From: Fidelibacterota bacterium
GTDB taxonomy: Bacteria > Fidelibacterota > BS150m-G59
NCBI GenBank assembly: GCA_016784265.1
Contig: JADHUZ010000104.1
Span: forward strand, 1-5,534
Direction of reading: 5' to 3'
Length of the DNA: 5,534 bases
The position numbers were made by a program, and so were the translations under genes. Below, piece after piece: positions 1 through 5,534 of this stretch. Each line of letters starts with the position of its first letter. Position 1 is the stretch's first letter. The notes below the pieces were generated by a model, which was not told the DNA's origin, did no database searches, and saw only the letters and a list, made by a program, of their open reading frames with translations.

Positions 1-624
1 AATCCGATGACGATTATGATCACCGAAGCCACTGTCAACGGACTTGCGCTGGAAAATGGTGATGAGATTGCATTGTTCGATGGTGAACGCTGTGTTGGTT
101 CGAGTATCATAAGCGGAGAAATTGAAGCGGGCAATTTCTGGGTTACCGCATCACAGGATGATGGCGAAAACAATGGTTTCGCGGAAGGCAATCCAATTTC
201 GCTCAAAGTTTGGGATTCCAGCGAAAACAGCGAATATGAAACCATGCAGATTGTTTGGTTAAATGAATGGGCAGAAGCAACGGATGTGCCGGCATTTGAC
301 GGACTTGGAACTGCTTTTGCTAGTATCAATGCTGTGAATCTGCCGGACGATTATGCGTTAGCGCAAAACTATCCAAATCCGTTTAATCCTTCGACTGCAA
401 TTCAGTTTGCCTTGCCGGAAGATGCGCAAGCAAGAATCGTAATCTACGATTTGCAGGGCAGGGAAGTAGCAGAATTGTTGAACGATAACTTGAGCGCAGG
501 TTATCACGAAGTTAAATGGAATGGATTGAATAGCCTGAATCAATCGGTGGCAAGTGGCATTTATTTTTATGAATTGCAAACTGCCGCATTTCATCAAGTC
601 AAAAAAATGGTTTTGATGAGGTAA
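1..624 (+). CDS. C-terminal part of a secreted protein with a Por/T9SS type A-like sorting domain (5' end outside window)
   Basis: The frame is open from base 1 (AAT CCG ATG...), so the ATG at base 7 is probably internal and the gene starts upstream. Two modules are visible. The first (about 20-300) carries NGDEIALFDGERCVG, then a DDGENNGF segment and ISLKVWD; I recall this 'GDEI-FDG-CVG ... FxxWD' pattern as a recurring beta-rich module in large exported proteins of KSB1/Calditrichota-type bacteria. The second (about 340-621) begins LPDDYALAQNYPNPFNPST, continues with VIYDLQGREV and SGIYFYEL, and ends KKMVLMR. This is the typical C-terminal sorting domain that, in Bacteroidota, directs cargo through the type IX secretion system to the cell surface; it resembles FlgD Ig-like folds. 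The protein is inferred to be surface-attached or released. The missing N-terminus should hold the signal peptide and any catalytic or adhesive domain, so the specific function is unknown. The strong terminator 41 bases after the stop closes this transcript. Confidence 0.9.
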   Translation, partial: NPMTIMITEATVNGLALENGDEIALFDGERCVGSSIISGEIEAGNFWVTASQDDGENNGFAEGNPISLKVWDSSENSEYETMQIVWLNEWAEATDVPAFDGLGTAFASINAVNLPDDYALAQNYPNPFNPSTAIQFALPEDAQARIVIYDLQGREVAELLNDNLSAGYHEVKWNGLNSLNQSVASGIYFYELQTAAFHQVKKMVLMR

Positions 625-664
625 TTCGTTCAGCGATTTAGACACTAAGTTGTAAAGTAATTAA

Positions 665-697
665 GGGCGTAGGATTTCGATTCTGCGCCCTTTTTTT
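665..697 (+). terminator. Intrinsic (Rho-independent) terminator after the secreted-protein gene
   Basis: An 11-bp stem pairs 665-675 with 680-690 (GGGCGTAGGAT with ATTCTGCGCCC, including two G-U pairs). It closes on a TTCG (UUCG) tetraloop at 676-679 and is followed directly by seven Ts at 691-697. Stem, stable tetraloop and U-tract are all present, and the position 41 bases past the stop codon fits. It insulates the downstream regulator gene from read-through. Confidence 0.93.
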
Positions 698-773
698 ATC
701 AGAATTATTTAAATTTCCAAAATATCGTTGAACTTTTAATATTGCTTATGACTAACTTTACCGATACGAAATC

Positions 774-3700
774 ATGGAAATGAATCAAGAAAACTTAATT
801 GTAAACGATAGAATGCTTCAAAGTGCGAGCCACGTTCAAAGAGAGCAGATTCTCGAAAATATTCTTGGTTCATTGTCTGATTGCTTAACCGATTTCCATG
901 CTATTTGTATAGAAATTGTCGGTGAGGGCGGCACTGGCAAGACAACAATCCTGAATCAAACAGAAAAGTATTTTGCAGAAAATGGCATCTTCTCTCAGAT
1001 AATTCGGTTGCAGGGAATTTCCTCATTTTCCTTGTTGGATGCATTGTCAAATTTTGCAAAACAAAACGGATTTGCTTCCATCATTCCGACAATTTCTGAG
1101 AAAGAATCTCAAAATGAAGGAAATGTCATTCGCATCATTCGAGAATTATTGATTCAGTTGCAAGATTCGCGAAAAGATATTTTCATCATCCAAATTGATG
1201 ATGCCCACTTGCTTTCGCAAGATGCAATCGAACAAGTCAGAAAAGTGTTCGATATTTTTTTTACAGGAAGCAGAATTGCGGCAATATTATCTGGTAGGCA
1301 TGGATTTGAAAGTGATTCTGCAATTCAAATTGGCGAGTTTTCCACAAGCGAATTCAAGCAGTATTTGGATATGCTTTTTGCGGATGATTGGAGTGCGGAC
1401 AACGAAGATATTGTGATTTGGCTAGATTCACTGACAGACAGAAAACCATATTTCGTTGCGTTGATTCTCGAATATTTGATTGAAAAAGGTATCGTCAGTT
1501 CGGGCTATGTTGCACCGCTCGATTTACTAAAAAATACACCATTTCCGCAATCTCTTTTGGATGCGCTATCTGTTCGATATTCGCTTGAACCATTGCATGA
1601 AAACAGCCTTGCAATTCTTAATATCCTTTCCTGTGCATCAAAATCTCTGTCAGCAAACGAAATTTTCAGCCTGACTAAATTGGATCGAAAAATTGTAGCA
1701 GATGAATTGAAATGGTTAATTCAAAATCGATGGCTCATGGAAAGGGACGGTTTTTTCTTTTTCGTTCACCCGATGGTGCAAGAACTGATATTTAGGAATA
1801 TCGAAAATGTGGAAAAAACGCACGAGTTATTTCTAAGTTCTAAGATAAAACTGACAACATCGGAAAAATCTTTCCATATTCAAAAATTATCCAATCTCTC
1901 GCACGAACATGAAGAAATTTTATTGGAACACATCAAGGAATTGATGCAACAAGGTCTGTTTTTTTCGGCAAATCGTCTTTATCAAATTTTAGATCCTGAG
2001 GGAAAAAATACAGAATATTCACTGCAAGTTGGAAAAAATTATTTTCGGATTGGCAGAATGGATAGTGCGCTGAAAATTTTACTCGGTGCGTCGGAAAGAA
2101 ATTTCAAAAATCGATGGGAAGTGTTGTGCTACATTGGTCGGATTTATCGAAAAAGAAGTGATTACGAAAATGCCGTGAAATATCTTACAATCGCTCTCGA
2201 TTTCGCCAATCTCACCGATGAAGCCAGATGGAAACTGATGTTAACCTATGCTTTTACATTGGCTTACAAACGGGACAACGATAAACTTTCAAACGTCTTG
2301 GATTGTCTGAAACAAAATTCGGAAAAATCCGAACAGACAAAAATGGAATATTACGAATTATTGAGTTCGATTGATTCCAGATTTCCATTGGAAATTGACA
2401 CAGAAAAATGGAATCTGGATGGGTTAGAAATTGCAAAAAAACTCCATGATAATACGCGAATTTCTGTGTTTTTAACTTGTCTTCAATTGCATTATCATCA
2501 TCAAGGGGATTACAAAAAAGCAATCGAATTTGGCGATTTTGCTATCGAATATGCGAAAAAAGATTACAATATTCTATCCGAATTGAACGCGTTCAAGATA
2601 AAAACAATCACTTATGGATCGATGGATAATTTTTCTCGTGCTATTTCGATGGCGAAACGTGTAATTGAAATGATGGAATCGCGCGGTGAAACGACGGAAA
2701 TTGTTACATTTGTGCATCTTTTGGGTTCTTATTATGTGAGCATCGGATATTTGCCGCTTGCCGAAAATACATTCCGAAAATTGAGGGAAATGCTCGGTCA
2801 AAATCCGACTGTAGATCTCAATGCAAAGATACAATTGGGCAGATGGTATTTGAATATTGAAGATTGTTCAAAAGCGGAAAAAATATTTACCGAAGCGATG
2901 CATCAGGCAGAAAACCTAAAAATGCAGGCAACTGCTATGTTGGCAAAAATGGGATTAGTTCCGTGTATTTATCAGAAAGACGGTGAGAAAGCAAATTCTT
3001 ATATCGAGGAAGCAGTAGAATATTTCACGGAATATAATTTGAAAAAATTTCTTCACCATTGTTTTTATTGCATTGGTTTGCATTTTGTGCGACAGGGATT
3101 GGTTGCAGAACTTGAAAAATTACTGGAGCAGTGGGCAAAATCTCAACCAAGCGATGAGATGATGCATTTTAAAGTTATCACAATTTTATATGAATTTTTG
3201 TGTGGCAACGAGAGGAATGGAAAAATAAAATTGCGGCGATTGGAAGAATCTTTTTGTGGCAATCACTTATTTGACTATTATCACATCTATCGTTGGCTCG
3301 CTGAAAATGAGCATTCAAAACACAAAAATAATGAGCGATATCGTTTTTTGCATCAAGCGATAAAATCAATTTGTCATGTAGATAAGAATGTGGAAATATC
3401 GTCATATTACGGAGTAAAATCGCCATTTTTCCGACTCATAGAAAATTGGACTATTGCGCTTCAAAAAGATTGCGGATTGTCTCAATCGGTCATAGATCGA
3501 TTGGCGCAGGATGATGAGCAACGGTCAATAATCAATGAAAGCCTTTCATTTTGGGATATTTCTTTGGCACATTTGCCTGAGATGCAATTTGGAAATAATA
3601 ATCCGCTAATCATTAATTTATTTGGCTCTCACGCAATTTTTGTGGGAAACAAACGATTATCGAAAAAAGATTGGGGCTATAAATTTTCCATGCTCGTTTT

Positions 3701-4298
3701 GTTATATTTGATAACAAAAGGATGGGCGACAAAATCGAAAATTTCAGCAAATTCACTAATTCATGATGTTATTAATCCAGATCCGGAACACTTTGAGCGG
3801 TCAAAGAAATCACTATATTCCGCGATTTCGAGGATAAATCGAATTTCTGATAACCAAAAATTAATTCTAAGAACAGATGGCACACTTGAATTTAATTGGG
3901 ATTTAGATAATTTGCATCTCGATATTCAACGTTTTCAAATTTCATCCGAAAATGGCTTGCGCGATTATTCTAATGGCTTGTATGACTCTGCCACGGTTCA
4001 TCTTGACCTTTGTTATCGGATTTATAATGGCAGATTTGCGCAAGGTTTTGATCGTGCTTGGATCGATCCGTTGCGAGAATATTTTCATCAAAGATTTTGC
4101 AAAATTGTGGGTGCACTTGTTTCAATTTACAAAGAGCACGAAGATGATGAAGAATTTCTGACACATCTACTCGAAAAGTTTTCCAACGATAATTCATTTT
4201 CTGAATCTTTGATGGCATATTTTGTTGAGCAAAAACGCGTCGAAGAAGTTAGAAAAATACAAAAAATCGTGCAAAATCAGCGAAAAGCGTACACTTAA
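774..4298 (+). CDS. STAND-type transcriptional regulator: P-loop NTPase, winged helix, TPR-like repeats, C-terminal OmpR/SARP wHTH and BTAD
   Basis: This is a 1174-residue cytoplasmic protein with no signal peptide or membrane segment. The NTPase has Walker A GEGGTGKT (50-57), Walker B-like IIQIDDAH (138-145, D142/D143) and a sensor-like ILSGR ending at R175. A winged helix follows (about 260-345, ending near FVHPMVQELIF). Residues about 400-870 form an alpha-helical, degenerate TPR-like solenoid (for example YFRIGRMDSALKIL, GDYKKAIEFGDFAIEYA, CSKAEKIFTEAM). At 945-1045 lies an OmpR/SARP-type winged helix-turn-helix, with likely recognition helix SKKSLYSAISRIN (1010-1022) and wing LILRTDGTLEFNWD. 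A BTAD follows (about 1048-1165, YNGRFAQGFDRAWIDPLRE). The order matches MalT (NTPase-WH-TPR-DNA binding) with a SARP output module. By family analogy it would bind ATP and an effector, oligomerise and activate transcription; ligand and targets are unknown. ATG 774 is the first start after an in-frame stop at 753; ATG 780 is an alternative. No Shine-Dalgarno is visible. Confidence 0.9.
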   Translation: MEMNQENLIVNDRMLQSASHVQREQILENILGSLSDCLTDFHAICIEIVGEGGTGKTTILNQTEKYFAENGIFSQIIRLQGISSFSLLDALSNFAKQNGFASIIPTISEKESQNEGNVIRIIRELLIQLQDSRKDIFIIQIDDAHLLSQDAIEQVRKVFDIFFTGSRIAAILSGRHGFESDSAIQIGEFSTSEFKQYLDMLFADDWSADNEDIVIWLDSLTDRKPYFVALILEYLIEKGIVSSGYVAPLDLLKNTPFPQSLLDALSVRYSLEPLHENSLAILNILSCASKSLSANEIFSLTKLDRKIVADELKWLIQNRWLMERDGFFFFVHPMVQELIFRNIENVEKTHELFLSSKIKLTTSEKSFHIQKLSNLSHEHEEILLEHIKELMQQGLFFSANRLYQILDPEGKNTEYSLQVGKNYFRIGRMDSALKILLGASERNFKNRWEVLCYIGRIYRKRSDYENAVKYLTIALDFANLTDEARWKLMLTYAFTLAYKRDNDKLSNVLDCLKQNSEKSEQTKMEYYELLSSIDSRFPLEIDTEKWNLDGLEIAKKLHDNTRISVFLTCLQLHYHHQGDYKKAIEFGDFAIEYAKKDYNILSELNAFKIKTITYGSMDNFSRAISMAKRVIEMMESRGETTEIVTFVHLLGSYYVSIGYLPLAENTFRKLREMLGQNPTVDLNAKIQLGRWYLNIEDCSKAEKIFTEAMHQAENLKMQATAMLAKMGLVPCIYQKDGEKANSYIEEAVEYFTEYNLKKFLHHCFYCIGLHFVRQGLVAELEKLLEQWAKSQPSDEMMHFKVITILYEFLCGNERNGKIKLRRLEESFCGNHLFDYYHIYRWLAENEHSKHKNNERYRFLHQAIKSICHVDKNVEISSYYGVKSPFFRLIENWTIALQKDCGLSQSVIDRLAQDDEQRSIINESLSFWDISLAHLPEMQFGNNNPLIINLFGSHAIFVGNKRLSKKDWGYKFSMLVLLYLITKGWATKSKISANSLIHDVINPDPEHFERSKKSLYSAISRINRISDNQKLILRTDGTLEFNWDLDNLHLDIQRFQISSENGLRDYSNGLYDSATVHLDLCYRIYNGRFAQGFDRAWIDPLREYFHQRFCKIVGALVSIYKEHEDDEEFLTHLLEKFSNDNSFSESLMAYFVEQKRVEEVRKIQKIVQNQRKAYT

Positions 4299-4407
4299 AA
4301 AATATTACCACCCCGTAACCTCAGCAAATACAACAAGATAAAAGGATTTCACCTTAAAATTCACAAAAATCCTGCAAGATTGGAACAGTACATATTGGAC
4401 GTGGATT

Positions 4408-4602
4408 ATGGAGTTTTCCGATAAAACATATCAAATCTGTCTAAAATGCGGGTATTTCAGTCCTGTTCGAGGGGGCTTGCCGTATTGTTCTCGTTGTGGT
4501 TCTTCGATGCAGAAAGAATGTGCCCAATGTGGAATGGAATTTGACGATCCATTTGCGCGCTTTTGTAAACGATGTGGAGAGAAATTGTGGGATCAAGAAT
4601 GA
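4408..4602 (+). CDS. Small double zinc-ribbon protein
   Basis: This 64-residue protein has four CxxC pairs: C11/C14 (CLKCG), C27/C30 (CSRCG), C38/C41 (CAQCG) and C53/C56 (CKRCG). The regular spacing makes two rubredoxin-like zinc ribbons in tandem, C11-C14-C27-C30 and C38-C41-C53-C56, each expected to bind one zinc ion. This resembles the double zinc ribbon (DZANK-type) modules often fused to larger proteins; here nothing is fused, and there is no signal peptide or membrane segment. Such ribbons usually mediate protein or nucleic-acid contacts, but no partner can be named. ATG 4408 is the only plausible start: the frame upstream is open to a stop at 4339 but contains no ATG, GTG or TTG. It lies 109 bases after the regulator gene with no visible terminator between, so read-through is possible. 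No Shine-Dalgarno is seen. The cysteine pattern makes real coding very likely despite the small size. Confidence 0.82.
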   Translation: MEFSDKTYQICLKCGYFSPVRGGLPYCSRCGSSMQKECAQCGMEFDDPFARFCKRCGEKLWDQE

Positions 4603-4659
4603 TGCAACTCGGAAGCGTAAAATTGAATCTTGGATTCAAAAATATCGAATTGAAAGTTC

Positions 4660-4710
4660 AAAAAAGAACGGGGCAGGAGTCGCCCTCCCCAAGGCGATGT
4701 TTCCTGCCCC
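4660..4710 (-). terminator. GC-rich hairpin reading as an intrinsic terminator on the minus strand; alternatively a dispersed palindromic repeat
   Basis: GGGGCAGGA (4670-4678) pairs perfectly with TCCTGCCCC (4702-4710). Inside it TCGCC (4680-4684) pairs with GGCGA (4693-4697), giving a 9-bp plus 5-bp stem with a small internal bulge and an 8-base loop. On the plus strand no U-tract follows. On the minus strand the stem is followed by GTTCTTTTTTG, eight U in the first ten bases, which suits Rho-independent termination. No minus-strand gene ends here, so either a non-coding minus-strand transcript ends at this point or the hairpin is simply a repeat element. The stem itself is certain; the role is not. 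Confidence 0.42.
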
Positions 4711-4742
4711 CAGAGCCTCCTAGTTTTACAAGGGATAGAACA

Positions 4743-4764
4743 GGGTGTCGTACCCCAAACGACA
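4743..4764. repeat. Short inverted repeat with overlapping alternative pairings
   Basis: TGTCGT (4746-4751) pairs with ACGACA (4759-4764) around the loop ACCCCAA. Overlapping it, GGGT (4743-4746) can pair with ACCC (4752-4755). The two pairings interleave, so they could be mutually exclusive hairpins or a very compact pseudoknot. The connecting loops are almost zero-length, which makes a full pseudoknot sterically doubtful. It sits 33 bases past the large hairpin of island A and probably belongs to the same element. Confidence 0.4.
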
Positions 4765-4936
4765 AAATCCTCTTCTAGATTCCCAAAAACCGTAACGAAG
4801 GTCTGAAACTGAGCAGGTAATTTAAGACGAAATTGTAAAATAACAAAAATGGAATTTGTAAAATACTTTGAAATGTAGAAAATTTATATGAAAGAATTGA
4901 TTGATGCACGCTCTCCTTGGTGTTGTGGTCAAATGG

Positions 4937-5120
4937 CGGTCACTAGTGGAGATGTTAGTGATGCTGGCTTGGTGCAGATGAAATCCCTCCTGTCATCTGC
5001 GCCAAGCAAATCATTCAAAACCCATTTTATTGTGTCCTCAACTGACGAAGTTGGTTGGGGTCAAACCCTGTGGGAGAAGATCGGGCAAGTTGAATAAATT
5101 TGTCCGATTCACCCCTCCCC
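4937..5120. ncRNA. Candidate structured RNA or palindromic repeat (island B), direction undetermined
   Basis: Four hairpins lie in a row: TCACTA/TAGTGA (4940-4945 with 4956-4961); a 14-bp stem at 4967-4980 with 4994-5007 (one G-U pair); GGGT/ACCC with a CAA loop (5058-5068); and ATCGGGCAA/TTGTCCGAT (5080-5088 with 5100-5108, one G-U pair). The 13-base loop of the long stem is AAATCCCTCCTGT, whose CCTCCT matches the anti-Shine-Dalgarno sequence. I recognise no known family: it lacks the tmRNA, RNase P and SRP RNA signatures I looked for, and I see no match to 6S RNA, although 6S is defined by structure. No U-tract follows the last hairpin on either strand. A 69-codon frame from ATG 4888 to 5097 overlaps it and is probably fortuitous, though a small protein is not excluded. 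A non-mobile remnant or dispersed repeat is equally possible. Confidence 0.3.
4967..5007. repeat. 14-bp inverted repeat with pyrimidine-rich loop
   Basis: GCTTGGTGCAGATG (4967-4980) and CATCTGCGCCAAGC (4994-5007) are complementary at 13 of 14 positions, with the remaining pair a T-G wobble (4973/5001). The wobble keeps the plus-strand RNA fully paired; on the minus strand the same pair becomes an A-C mismatch. This slightly favours plus-strand RNA as the selected form, if any selection exists. It is the longest stem in the window. Confidence 0.75.
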
Positions 5121-5186
5121 AAAATATCAGCAAAAAGAGAAATCTTTTCAAAAATTATTCAAAACCTCGTAAATTTAGCACTCGAA

Positions 5187-5534
5187 ATGAATAATCGAAT
5201 TGTAAAATATCTAATTGTATTTGTAATAATGAGCGGATTTTATCTGTATTCTGCAATGTTGGCGGAGTCTCGTAAGACGGCAATTTCCCGAGCGATTGAA
5301 CATGTGAACCCAGCAGTTGTTGGTGTGAATGTTACAAAGACTCACCGATATCTAAACTCTCCATTTCAAGATCCGTTGTGGAATCTTTTGTTTCCTGATC
5401 GCATGGCACAGCGCAGTGTGAAAAGTTTAGGATCAGGCATTATCGTCAACGCAGAAGGTATCGTTTACACGAATGCTCATGTGGTCGAAAATTCTTCGGA
5501 AATTGAGGTAACTTTAAGCGATGGAAAAACATAT
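5187..5534 (+). CDS. HtrA/Deg-family serine protease, N-terminal part (3' end outside window)
   Basis: The frame is open to the window edge, giving the first 116 residues. Residues 4-26 look like a signal peptide or signal anchor: R4 and K7, then a hydrophobic stretch YLIVFVIMSGFYLY, with possible cleavage after A26. The mature part starts with the usual HtrA opening, HVNPAVVGVNV (39-49), then a roughly 30-residue loop with PFQDPLWNLLFPD, then GSGIIVNAEG (82-91) and TNAHVVEN (95-102), followed by IEVTLSDGKTY. H98 is the expected catalytic histidine of the S1C family; the Asp, the GNSGG serine and the PDZ domains would lie downstream. HtrA proteases degrade or refold misfolded proteins in the periplasm and are often stress-induced, but no stress promoter is recognisable here. 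ATG 5187 is chosen because no in-frame start lies just upstream and the signal sequence begins directly after it; no Shine-Dalgarno is visible. Calling it DegP, DegQ or DegS is not possible from this fragment. Confidence 0.9.
   Translation, partial: MNNRIVKYLIVFVIMSGFYLYSAMLAESRKTAISRAIEHVNPAVVGVNVTKTHRYLNSPFQDPLWNLLFPDRMAQRSVKSLGSGIIVNAEGIVYTNAHVVENSSEIEVTLSDGKTY

Larger units (their letters stand above)
4603..5186. other. Long intergenic region with two GC-rich palindromic islands
   Basis: These 584 bases separate the zinc-ribbon gene from the protease gene and hold no convincing protein gene. An AT-rich 7-bp hairpin, TTGAATC/GATTCAA with a 3-base loop, lies at 4623-4639. GC-rich island A spans about 4670-4770 and island B about 4911-5120. 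Between them, about 4775-4890 is AT-rich and includes the 10-mer TTGTAAAATA twice (4833 and 4856). After island B the sequence is again AT-rich, with a short AAAAGA-GAAA-TCTTTT hairpin at 5133-5148. The islands differ sharply in base composition from their surroundings, as expected for inserted repeats or structured RNAs. The protease promoter must lie in this region or upstream, but I cannot place it with confidence. Confidence 0.7.

Noticed and set aside
358..645. 95-codon minus-strand frame opposite the sorting domain
   Set aside because: It lies wholly antisense to a well-recognised conserved domain, runs through the terminator-proximal spacer and has no family features; it is a shadow.
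728..756. TTGAAC followed at 17 bases by ACTAAC upstream of the regulator
   Set aside because: The -10 match is only three of six bases, and FCB-group promoters often follow a different consensus, so no promoter is called.
2254..3426. Several 80-90-codon minus-strand frames inside the regulator gene
   Set aside because: All are antisense to the TPR-like region of an intact 1174-residue protein and show no motifs.
4343..4373. AGGATTT/AAATCCT inverted repeat between the regulator and the zinc-ribbon gene
   Set aside because: It is only 7 AT-rich pairs around a 17-base loop with no U-tract, so it is not a credible terminator.
4457..4778. Overlapping frames on both strands around the end of the zinc-ribbon gene and island A
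   Set aside because: They overlap the cysteine-patterned gene or the palindrome, overlap each other in different frames and have low-complexity composition without recognisable domains.
4833..4865. TTGTAAAATA twice (4833-4842 and 4856-4865), with a third copy at 5200-5209
   Set aside because: It could be a regulator-binding repeat or promoter hexamers, but the third copy lies in coding sequence and the region is so AT-rich that chance is a fair explanation. The best hexamer pairing (TTGTAA then TAAAAT) has a 20-base spacer, too long for a confident promoter.
4670..5120. CRISPR array, tRNA, tmRNA, 6S RNA or integron attC site
   Set aside because: There are no regularly spaced repeats, no T-loop or CCA end, no tmRNA tag frame, and no attC-like core sites in suitable positions. 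The hairpins do not visibly match a known RNA family, though a covariance-model search was not possible.
5133..5148. AAAAGA-GAAA-TCTTTT hairpin before the protease gene
   Set aside because: It has a GNRA-type loop, but the stem is six pairs, nearly all A-T, and too weak to call a terminator or regulatory element.

Overview
The window looks like chromosomal DNA from an uncultured member of the Fibrobacterota-Chlorobiota-Bacteroidota (FCB) group or an allied candidate phylum such as KSB1, Calditrichota, Ignavibacteria or Marinimicrobia. The evidence is an exported-protein tail with the YPNPFNPST motif and a Por/type IX-like sorting domain, AT-rich genes, and no clear Shine-Dalgarno sequence before any of the three visible starts. 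The phylum cannot be fixed from this window alone.

Layout, all genes on the + strand: (1) bases 1-624, the 3' end of a large secreted protein, followed by a strong intrinsic terminator at 665-697 with an 11-bp stem and UUCG loop. (2) 774-4298, a complete 1174-residue STAND-type regulator with a P-loop NTPase, a winged helix, a long TPR-like helical solenoid, a C-terminal OmpR/SARP-type winged helix-turn-helix and a bacterial transcriptional activator domain (BTAD). (3) 4408-4602, a 64-residue protein made almost entirely of two four-cysteine zinc ribbons. (4) 4603-5186, a 584-base gap with two GC-rich, strongly palindromic islands. (5) 5187 to the window end, the first 116 residues of an HtrA/Deg-family periplasmic serine protease, cut off just after its catalytic histidine region.

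The terminator after the first gene separates it from the regulator. No terminator is visible between the regulator and the zinc-ribbon gene, which lie 109 bases apart, so read-through is possible, but nothing ties these genes into one pathway. The regulator is best read as a MalT-like ligand- and ATP-controlled switch whose output domain is SARP-like rather than LuxR-like. Its target is not visible here.

The least explained part is the 4603-5186 gap. Its first island reads well as an intrinsic terminator on the minus strand, although no minus-strand gene precedes it. Its second island has a 14-bp hairpin exposing a CCCTCCT loop. These could be copies of dispersed palindromic repeats or parts of an undescribed non-coding RNA. 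The sequence alone does not decide between these.
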